A stretch of DNA of 5,900 nucleotides, from contig JBOGZI010000269.1 of NCBI GenBank assembly GCA_050697275.1, positions 1-5,900 of the forward strand, written 5' to 3'. How positions within the stretch are numbered: the stretch's first letter is position 1; every line of letters starts with the position of its first letter. This stretch comes from JBOGZI01 sp050697275 (lineage in GTDB: Bacteria > Actinomycetota > Thermoleophilia > Solirubrobacterales > 70-9). A model generated the notes under the pieces. It had not been told where the DNA came from. It did not search any database and saw nothing but the letters and a program-made list of their open reading frames with translations. Shown piece by piece: positions 1 through 5,264 of the stretch. Made by a program: the position numbers and the translations under genes.

Positions 1-80
1 GCGGCGGCCCCGGGAGCTCCGGCGGCTCCGGCGACTCGCCGGGCAACTCGGGCAGCACCCCGGGCCACAACAGGCCCTAG
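1..80 (+). CDS. C-terminal tail of an upstream gene (partial), Gly/Ser/Pro-rich
   Basis: The frame beginning at base 3 reads 25 residues rich in Gly, Ser and Pro, ending in His-Asn-Arg-Pro and a TAG stop at 78-80. Every codon in this frame ends in G or C, while the other two forward frames have many A or T third positions. In this GC-rich genome that supports real coding. The composition suggests a flexible, disordered tail such as those at the ends of secreted or membrane-anchored actinobacterial proteins. No domain is visible, so the product cannot be named. The gene faces the HD-domain gene, with 30 bases between the two stop codons. Non-coding sequence with chance codon bias remains possible because the stretch is short. 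Confidence 0.5.
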   Translation, partial: GGPGSSGGSGDSPGNSGSTPGHNRP

Positions 81-113
81 CGCCCCCGGCGTCCCGTCAA
101 CCGAGCGGCGCTA
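78..113. terminator. Inverted repeat at convergent gene ends, possible bidirectional terminator
   Basis: The 7-base arms TAGCGCC (78-84) and GGCGCTA (107-113) are perfect inverted copies separated by 22 bases. Each arm contains the TAG stop codon of the gene arriving from its side. No U-tract follows on either strand, so this is not a classic intrinsic terminator, although GC-rich actinobacteria often use hairpins without U-tracts. A competing small hairpin (CGCC at 81-84 with GGCG at 88-91) is also possible. Terminator function is inferred only from position and symmetry. Confidence 0.3.
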
Positions 114-1046
114 CAGCCCGTGCTCGAGCGCGCCCTTGACCCCGGCCTCGAGAGCGTTCAGCCGGTAGAGGGCCAGCGCCTCGGGTGAGCCGAAGCCCCG
201 TCCGCGCGGCCCGCCCTCGGCGCCGTGGTGAGCGAGCAGGCAGTGAAGCAGTGCGGCGCGGCGATCCGTGTCGAGCCCGCCGGCCGCCGCGCCGACGATC
301 TCGGCGCCCAGCGCGAGGTGGCCGAGCAGGCGCCCCTCCTCGCTGATCGCGAACTCGGCGCCGTAGGTGAACTCGCGCACCTTGCCCACGTCGTGGAGCA
401 GGGCCGCCGCCATCAGCAGGTCGGAGTCGAGGCGCGGATGCAGCTGGCAGAGATCACCGACGAGGGTGCCGACCGCGACCGTGTGCTCGAGCAGGCCGCC
501 GAGGTAGGCGTGGTGGCCGGCGCGGGTGCAGGGCGCGCGGCGGAATTCGCTCGCGACCGGCTCGCTGAGCAGAACCGCCTCGACCACCGCACGGAGCTTC
601 GGATCGTGGACCTCCCGGACCAGGTGCTCGAGGAAGCCGAGCAGCTCCTCCGCGTCCCGGTATGCCGCGGGCAGGAACGCCCCGGGGTCTACCCCGCCGG
701 CCTCGATCGCCTCGATCTCGGCGACCAGTTCGCCGCGAAAACGCTCGACCCGGCCGGCTACCCGGATCGGCTCACCCCGTTCGAAGCGGGACGAGAGGCG
801 GTCGACTTCGCGAAATACCCTTCCCGTCATCCTCCCGGTGCGATCCCGCAGCTCCAGCGAGAGGTAAGGGGAGCCGTTGCGCGCCGTCAGCCGCTCCTTG
901 CGGACGCAGGCGTACTCGCCGCGGAAGCGCTGGCCCGCGCGCAGCTCGGCGATCGGAGGCCCAGGCCGCTCGGCGGCGGGCCGCGTCTCGGCGGCGGGCT
1001 GGGTTTCGGCGACGCGCCGTGGGGCGGTCTGGGGCTCGGGGGGCAC
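111..1046 (-). CDS. OB-fold and HD-domain protein, YhaM-like 3'-5' exoribonuclease family
   Basis: The predicted protein is about 311 residues, close to the length of Bacillus YhaM. After a Pro/Ala/Glu-rich N-terminal stretch, an OB-fold nucleic-acid-binding region covers roughly residues 43-114 (including YLSLELRDRTGRMTGRVF). The HD domain follows: HHAYLGGLLEHT at 178-189, LLHDVGK at 216-222 (His218-Asp219), GHLALGAEI at about 242-250 and AHHG at 272-275. YhaM-type enzymes bind single-stranded nucleic acid with the OB fold and degrade RNA in the cytoplasm with the HD metal site. The last HD motif is altered: H-x-x-D-x-L-D-A in YhaM as I recall it reads Y-R-L-N-A-L-E-A here (294-301), so activity is uncertain. 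The start is unresolved. GTG at 1046 is chosen, and TTG at 1088 would add 14 residues. Neither has a clear ribosome binding site or TAnnnT box. The frame stays open upstream to 1616, but that part is antisense to the PAC2 gene. The family call is firm and the biochemical role inferred. Confidence 0.8.
   Translation of the reverse strand: MPPEPQTAPRRVAETQPAAETRPAAERPGPPIAELRAGQRFRGEYACVRKERLTARNGSPYLSLELRDRTGRMTGRVFREVDRLSSRFERGEPIRVAGRVERFRGELVAEIEAIEAGGVDPGAFLPAAYRDAEELLGFLEHLVREVHDPKLRAVVEAVLLSEPVASEFRRAPCTRAGHHAYLGGLLEHTVAVGTLVGDLCQLHPRLDSDLLMAAALLHDVGKVREFTYGAEFAISEEGRLLGHLALGAEIVGAAAGGLDTDRRAALLHCLLAHHGAEGGPRGRGFGSPEALALYRLNALEAGVKGALEHGL
963..1010 (-). repeat. Short in-frame tandem repeat, Ala-Glu-Thr-x-Pro-Ala type
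   Basis: Within the N-terminal leader of the OB-HD gene, an 18-base unit is imperfectly repeated about three times and encodes AETQPA, AETRPA and AERPGP. It lies between the candidate start codons and the OB fold, so it would form a flexible linker if translated. Its DNA copies (GGCGGCGGGC-like cores) resemble simple-sequence expansion. No function is claimed. Confidence 0.5.
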
Positions 1047-1115
1047 CCCCCGATCTTGCAGCCAGACCCGGACGGCAGCCGCCGGCAAAGTGGCGCCTGC
1101 GGTCGGCCGAGCCGC

Positions 1116-1121
1116 TAGTCT
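1116..1121 (+). promoter_or_regulatory. -10-like box TAGTCT for a leaderless PAC2 transcript
   Basis: TAGTCT matches the TAnnnT -10 consensus and is followed by exactly 7 bases before the ATG at 1129. That is the spacing expected if transcription begins at the A of the start codon. There is no purine-rich ribosome binding site in the 15 bases before the ATG, which fits a leaderless mRNA. No convincing -35 element is visible. The same geometry occurs at two other starts in the window, which raises confidence. Confidence 0.5.
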
Positions 1122-1128
1122 CGAATCG

Positions 1129-1998
1129 ATGGATGCTCTCGGCTGGGAGGCTGAGCCCCCGCGGCTCCGATCACCGGTGCTGGTCTGCGCTTTCGCCGGC
1201 TGGAACGACGCGGCGGGCGCCGCGACGACGGCCCTGACCTCGGTCGCCGACTCCTTCGACGCCGAGCTGATCGCGCAGGTCGATCCCGAGGACTTCTTCG
1301 ACTTCCAGGCCAATCGACCCACGATCAGGCTGACCGAGGGCGAGAGGCGGGAGATCGATTGGCCGGGCAACGTGCTGCTTGCGGCGCGGGCGCCGGGAGC
1401 CGAGCGCGACCTGGTCCTGCTCTCCGGGACCGAGCCCAACCTGCGCTGGCGCACCTTCTCGGAGGGCATCGCCGAGGCCGCCGAGTCGCTCGGGGTCGAG
1501 ATGGTGATCACCCTCGGCGCGCTGATCGCCGACGTCGCCCACACCCTTCCGGTCCCGATCACGGGCCTCGCCTCCGATGGGGAGCTGGTGGACCGGCTCG
1601 GCCTCACCCGCTCCAACTACGAGGGGCCGACCGGGGTGGTCGGGGTCCTGCACGACGCCTGCCGCCGGCGCGGAATGCCGTCGGCGAGCCTCTGGGCCGC
1701 GGTGCCGCATTACGTCGCGGCGGTGCCCAACCCGAAGGCCGCCCTGGCGCTGCTGCGACGCCTCGAGGGGGTGGTCGGGGTCGCGGTCGAGGCCTCGGGT
1801 CTGGAGGAGGAGGCCGGCTCCTACGAGAGCCAGGTGAGCCGCGCCGTCTCGGCCAATCCGGAGATCGAGGAGCTGGTGCAGCGGCTCGAGGAGGAGCAGG
1901 CGAGCAGCCTCGACCTCGAAGAGGACGTCCCCTCCGGGGAGTCCCTGGCCAGGGACTTCGAGCGCTTTCTGCGCCAGCGCGGCGGCCCCGACGCCTAG
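1129..1998 (+). CDS. PAC2-family protein (proteasome assembly chaperone-like)
   Basis: The protein has 289 residues and matches the actinobacterial PAC2 family, whose best-known member is M. tuberculosis Rv2125. Family landmarks, in order, are AFAGWNDA (21-28), DFFDFQANRP (55-64), EPNLRWRTF (102-110), LGALIADVAHTLPVPITG (129-146), YEGPTG (164-169), SLWAAVPHYV (187-196) and PNPKA (200-204). A Glu-rich helical, probably coiled-coil tail follows residue 245. Eukaryotic PAC2 helps assemble 20S proteasomes. Actinobacteria also have 20S proteasomes, but the role of their PAC2 proteins is not settled, so chaperone activity is inference from family. The ATG at 1129 is preferred because homology starts just after it and a -10-like box sits 7 bases before it. 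The same frame is open back to 877, but that part overlaps the OB-HD gene on the other strand and has low-complexity Arg/Ser/Ala composition. The gene is divergent from the OB-HD gene and convergent with the helicase-nuclease gene. The protein is cytoplasmic, with no signal peptide or membrane segment. Confidence 0.92.
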   Translation: MDALGWEAEPPRLRSPVLVCAFAGWNDAAGAATTALTSVADSFDAELIAQVDPEDFFDFQANRPTIRLTEGERREIDWPGNVLLAARAPGAERDLVLLSGTEPNLRWRTFSEGIAEAAESLGVEMVITLGALIADVAHTLPVPITGLASDGELVDRLGLTRSNYEGPTGVVGVLHDACRRRGMPSASLWAAVPHYVAAVPNPKAALALLRRLEGVVGVAVEASGLEEEAGSYESQVSRAVSANPEIEELVQRLEEEQASSLDLEEDVPSGESLARDFERFLRQRGGPDA

Positions 1999-2013
1999 GT
2001 CAACGATCTAGGC
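1993..2013. terminator. Hairpin spanning both convergent stop codons
   Basis: Bases 1993-2001 pair with 2005-2013 to give a 9-bp stem with a 3-base AAC loop. Eight pairs are Watson-Crick and one (1999:2007) is a G-U wobble in the + strand RNA; it becomes an A-C mismatch in the - strand RNA. The outer six pairs are the perfect palindromic arms GCCTAG and CTAGGC. These contain the TAG stop of the PAC2 gene (1996-1998) and the TAG stop of the helicase-nuclease gene (complement of 2008-2010). Only 9 bases separate the two stops, so this is the only place for a shared terminator. No U-tract is present, so the terminator role is inferred. Confidence 0.5.
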
Positions 2014-5000
2014 TTCCGACGCCGGGCAGATCAGCCGGAAGTCGCACCAGGAGCAGATCTCGGGGGAGGGGCGGGGCTCGAAGTCCTGCCCGAGAATCCC
2101 TTCGCCGACCTCCAGCACGACGCCCTCGACCCGCTCCAGGTCATCCGGGGAGCCGCCCACCGCCACCTTGCGGTCGGCGAGCACGTACCAGTAGCTGCCC
2201 GCCGCCCCCTCCAGCTTCCACGCCTCGCGCGCCGCGAGCCGGTAGATCGCCAGCTGGACGTCGCTCTGGAGGTCGCTCTCGGCCTTCGGGTCCCCGGTCT
2301 TGTAGTCGATCAGCTCGTAGCCCCCGCCCGGCAGCTCATCGACGCGATCGACGCGTCCCCGCAGGTGATGGGGGCCGATCCGGAAGTCGAACTTCCGCTC
2401 GACCCAGCGCGGGCTCGAGCCCCGGGCGCTCTCCCGAGCGTGATAGCGGCGCAGGGCCTCGGTCGCCCGCTCGCGGAACTGGAGCTCGTCGTCGGTCTCG
2501 CCGAAGCCGGCCTTCCGCCAGGCCGCCGCGAACAGGGCCATCAGCCGCTCCAGGCTGTTGGCGTCGCCGCCGCCCGGCGCCTGCTGGGAATGGAAGCGCT
2601 CGAGGACCTGATGGATGACGATCCCGAAGCGCTGGTTGATGGTGGTCTCCTGCGGGATGCCGAAGACCCGGGCGAACTTGTATTTGAGGGGACAGGTGCG
2701 GTAGAGCTCGACGTCCGTGGCGGAGAGCGCCAGCCCCTCGCCGCGGCGGGGCAGGAACGCCTCCAGTGACGGCTCGTCGCGGGCCTCGATCAGCTCGCGG
2801 CGGCGTCTCGCCGCACCCTCCTCGTCGCGCAGGAAGGCGTCCAGGCCGGACTCCGCCAGGGCCTTCGCCTGCTCCGGCGAGATCGCGTGCTCGAGCACGT
2901 CGTTGGCAGCAGCGAGCGCGTCGGCCACCGGCTCCTCCCCGGGCCGCTGGATCAGGCTGGCGAGCTTGACCAGCTCCAGGAACCGCGCCACCGCCGCCGT
3001 CACGTCCATGTAGGTGTCGAGGCGCGGCTCGCGCAGCTTGCCGCCCGCCCTCCAGGCCTCCTCCAAGACCTCGTCCTGGATCATCAGGTAGGTGGCCTGC
3101 AGGCCCTCGGCGGGACCGAACAGCTCCTCGCCGTGGTCCTGCTCGGTCACGTCGAGCACCGCTCGCGCCTCCTCATAGAGGGGCGAGGGCCGCACGTCCC
3201 CCTTCTCGGTCGCGGCCGGCCGGGACAGGACCAGCTCGGCGCTCACCCTGGTCATCGCGGTGTAGAGCCGGCGCCGCTGCTCGTCCTCGTGGGATGACGC
3301 CGCGCCGGCGAGCTCGGGCGGGACCGCGGGAGCCCCGGGCGGCTCGGCGCCCGGCACCGCTCCCGCGTCGAGACCCACGGCGTAGACTCGGCTGAACTCG
3401 AGGCCCTTCAGCGCGTCCAGCGGCATCACGCGGACCGCGTCGGCCAGCGGGCCGAGGGGGTCGTCGGCCGGGGCGACGCCCGCCTCCGAGACGGCGACCA
3501 GGTAGCGCACGAAGTCCTGGTTCGAGCCGCCCGGCTCCCGCCGGGTCCAGGCGGCCGCGAGCTGGCCGAGCCGGGAGAGGTTCCGCAGCCGCTCAGCCGC
3601 TTCGGGATGCGCGGCGAAGAGGCGGTGGCGCCGCAGGCCGATCCGTTCGATCAGCCGCCGCACGAAGACGTCGGCGCGCATCTCGCCCATCGCGCGGGCG
3701 GCCCGGGAGTGGAGGCCGAGGAAGTCACGGATCCGGTCGCGGGCCTCCGGCGGGATCTGAGGACTCTCGAGCGAGGCCTCGAGCGCCGAGACCATGTCCA
3801 GCTTGCGTCGGCGGGCGATCGTCGTACAGCGGGCGAGGTCGACGGAGCGCAGCTCCACCGGCGGCCGGCTCAGCGCCCTGACCGCCGCGGCGGTGTCGGT
3901 CGGGTCGGCGAGCAGCCGCAGCCAGGCGATCACGTCGCGCACCTCGGGGCGCTCGAAGAAGGCGCCCGGCCCGCTCAGCCGGTGCGGCACCCGTCGCTCC
4001 TCGAGCGCCGCCGAGATCGCCCGAGCCCTGCCCGCGCCGTGCGGAAAGGCCACGCAGATCCCGTCGGCGCGGACCTGGCCGGAGGCCAGCCCCGCCTCGA
4101 TGTCGCGCGCCACGGCCTGGGCCTCGGCGCGCTCGTTGGCGCTGCTCCAGAACCGCACTCTGGTCGCCGGTCCGGCGGCTCGGCGGGGGACCTCGCTGTG
4201 GTGGGCGCTGGGCGCGATCACCGCATGGGCGGCGTCCAGCAGATCGCCCCCGAAGCGCCAGGACGGCTCGAGCACCGTCTCGGTCAAGACGGGTGGCTCC
4301 TCGGCTTCGCCTGCGGAGCCCCCTCGCACCACGAGGGCTTCGCGGGCCCAGGCCGAGGCGCCGCCGCACCGCGCCCGGGCCTGGTCGTCGTCGCAGGAGA
4401 GGACCGCCGTCCGCGCGCCCCGCCCCAGGGCGGCGATCAGCCGGCGCTCGGCGGGGCAGGAGTCCTCGAGCTCGTCCACGATCAGGTGCGGGAAGCGGTC
4501 GGATAGGGCGCCGGCGAGCTCGGAGCGCTCGCCGAGGGCGCGGGTCAGCTCGAGCACGGCCTCTCCCGGGTCGATCGCGCCCTGCTCGCTCAGCATCGCG
4601 TCGTGCAGCTCGTAGAGCTCGGCGAACTCACGCTCCCGTGCCGCCGCATCGCCGCCGGCCCCGTCGCCGTCGCCCCGCAGTCCCTCGGCCCACTCGCGGA
4701 AGCGCCCGGCTGTCACCCCGGCGGACTTCAGGGCGTCGATCCGGTCGACGATCCGGGCCAGCAGCCCGGCCGCGTTGCCGCGGATCTCGTGGCGCCGAAG
4801 CGGCAGCTCCTCGATCCGCTCGAGCAGCATCGCGAGGCGCTCGGCGCCGTCGAGCGGCTCGACCAGCGGGTCGACGCCGGCCTCGGTGGCGTGCTCGCGC
4901 AGGAGCCGGGTCGCGGCCGAGCGGTGGGGGTGGATGACGAGCTCCTCGAAGGGGGAGTCGATCGCCTCCTCCGCCCGCGAGCGGATCCGCGCTGCCGCCG

Positions 5001-5181
5001 CCTGCGTGCAGGTGAGCACCAGGGCGCGGTCCCCCGCTTCCGTGAGCCGCGCCAGCCGCCGGCTGAGCGCCTCGGTCCGCCCGGAGCCGGCGACCCCTTG
5101 GACCAGGAGGGCTCCCTCGGCGTGGTCGACCACGCCGAGTTGAGCCTCGGTCAGGGGCTTCGGCTCGCCGCTCGGGGCCAT
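2008..5181 (-). CDS. UvrD-like helicase fused to RecB/Cas4-like nuclease (AdnA-like)
   Basis: The 1057-residue protein has an N-terminal SF1A motor and a C-terminal PD-(D/E)xK nuclease, the layout and length of AdnA/AdnB subunits that process double-strand breaks in mycobacteria. Motor motifs, in order: Q-motif TEAQ 11-14; Walker A GVAGSGRT 29-36, with Arg35 replacing the usual Lys; motif Ia around 55-70; Walker B LIVDELED 233-240; motif III DDDQ 264-267; motif IV SWRF 307-310; motif V KGLEF 592-596; motif VI QRRRLYTAMTR 635-645. A helical linker follows to about 815. Nuclease residues look intact: His857, Asp945 in GRVDRVD, Asp959 and Lys961 in LIDYKTG, and Gln976/Tyr980 in QLAIY. Cys830, Cys1043, Cys1046 and Cys1052 form the C-(x212)-C-x2-C-x5-C pattern of the 4Fe-4S staple seen in AddB, AdnAB-type and Cas4 nucleases. 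The ATG at 5181 sits just before the Q-motif and is preceded by a TAnnnT box. The protein is cytoplasmic. No adjacent gene encodes a second subunit. The family is certain. The exact orthology (AdnA versus a stand-alone RecB-like protein) is inference. Confidence 0.9.
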   Translation of the reverse strand: MAPSGEPKPLTEAQLGVVDHAEGALLVQGVAGSGRTEALSRRLARLTEAGDRALVLTCTQAAAARIRSRAEEAIDSPFEELVIHPHRSAATRLLREHATEAGVDPLVEPLDGAERLAMLLERIEELPLRRHEIRGNAAGLLARIVDRIDALKSAGVTAGRFREWAEGLRGDGDGAGGDAAAREREFAELYELHDAMLSEQGAIDPGEAVLELTRALGERSELAGALSDRFPHLIVDELEDSCPAERRLIAALGRGARTAVLSCDDDQARARCGGASAWAREALVVRGGSAGEAEEPPVLTETVLEPSWRFGGDLLDAAHAVIAPSAHHSEVPRRAAGPATRVRFWSSANERAEAQAVARDIEAGLASGQVRADGICVAFPHGAGRARAISAALEERRVPHRLSGPGAFFERPEVRDVIAWLRLLADPTDTAAAVRALSRPPVELRSVDLARCTTIARRRKLDMVSALEASLESPQIPPEARDRIRDFLGLHSRAARAMGEMRADVFVRRLIERIGLRRHRLFAAHPEAAERLRNLSRLGQLAAAWTRREPGGSNQDFVRYLVAVSEAGVAPADDPLGPLADAVRVMPLDALKGLEFSRVYAVGLDAGAVPGAEPPGAPAVPPELAGAASSHEDEQRRRLYTAMTRVSAELVLSRPAATEKGDVRPSPLYEEARAVLDVTEQDHGEELFGPAEGLQATYLMIQDEVLEEAWRAGGKLREPRLDTYMDVTAAVARFLELVKLASLIQRPGEEPVADALAAANDVLEHAISPEQAKALAESGLDAFLRDEEGAARRRRELIEARDEPSLEAFLPRRGEGLALSATDVELYRTCPLKYKFARVFGIPQETTINQRFGIVIHQVLERFHSQQAPGGGDANSLERLMALFAAAWRKAGFGETDDELQFRERATEALRRYHARESARGSSPRWVERKFDFRIGPHHLRGRVDRVDELPGGGYELIDYKTGDPKAESDLQSDVQLAIYRLAAREAWKLEGAAGSYWYVLADRKVAVGGSPDDLERVEGVVLEVGEGILGQDFEPRPSPEICSWCDFRLICPASEA

Positions 5182-5189
5182 CCGAGCCC

Positions 5190-5195
5190 AGGCTA
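5190..5195 (-). promoter_or_regulatory. -10-like box TAGCCT for the helicase-nuclease gene
   Basis: Read on the - strand, TAGCCT fits TAnnnT and ends 8 bases before the ATG at 5181, near the spacing for a leaderless transcript. The intervening GGGCTCGG contains no convincing Shine-Dalgarno sequence. No -35 match was found 16-18 bases further upstream. The box lies in the 83-base gap shared with the divergent phosphatase gene, so the two promoters are about 60 bases apart. Confidence 0.4.
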
Positions 5196-5252
5196 GATCA
5201 TGGGCACCACGTTCCCGAGCGGCGTTCTCGCAGGTCGCGGAAAGACCATCGC

Positions 5253-5258
5253 TAACCT
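5253..5258 (+). promoter_or_regulatory. -10-like box TAACCT for the phosphatase gene
   Basis: TAACCT fits the TAnnnT consensus and is followed by 6 bases before the GTG at 5265, consistent with a leaderless mRNA. Its TAA is also an in-frame stop codon, so the coding frame cannot start upstream of it. No ribosome binding site is seen between the box and the GTG, and no clear -35 element is visible. Confidence 0.45.
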
Positions 5259-5264
5259 GGCGCG

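Noticed and set aside
225..1118. A 297-codon + strand open frame opposite the OB-HD gene.
   Set aside because: The opposite strand encodes recognisable OB-fold and HD motifs, and this frame has none. It is a mirror frame with Glu/Ala/Arg/Leu-rich shadow composition.
877..1128. An upstream extension of the PAC2 frame by 84 codons.
   Set aside because: It overlaps the OB-HD gene on the other strand, is Arg/Ser/Ala-rich without family similarity, and the ATG at 1129 has a well-placed -10-like box.
1047..1616. The N-terminal extension of the OB-HD frame up to an ATG at 1616.
   Set aside because: Most of it is antisense to strongly conserved PAC2 sequence and it has Ser/Arg-rich shadow composition. 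Conserved OB-fold sequence begins only near base 953.
1359..2618. A 419-codon + strand open frame crossing the PAC2 gene and the start of the convergent gene.
   Set aside because: It is a shifted frame of the PAC2 gene and antisense to the nuclease domain. It is almost all Arg/Gly/Ala/Pro, as expected of a shadow frame.
3607..4506. A 299-codon open frame on the + strand inside the helicase-nuclease gene.
   Set aside because: It is antisense to conserved motor motifs, has low-complexity Arg/Gly/Ala/Pro composition and shows no family motif. Long antisense open frames are expected at this GC content.
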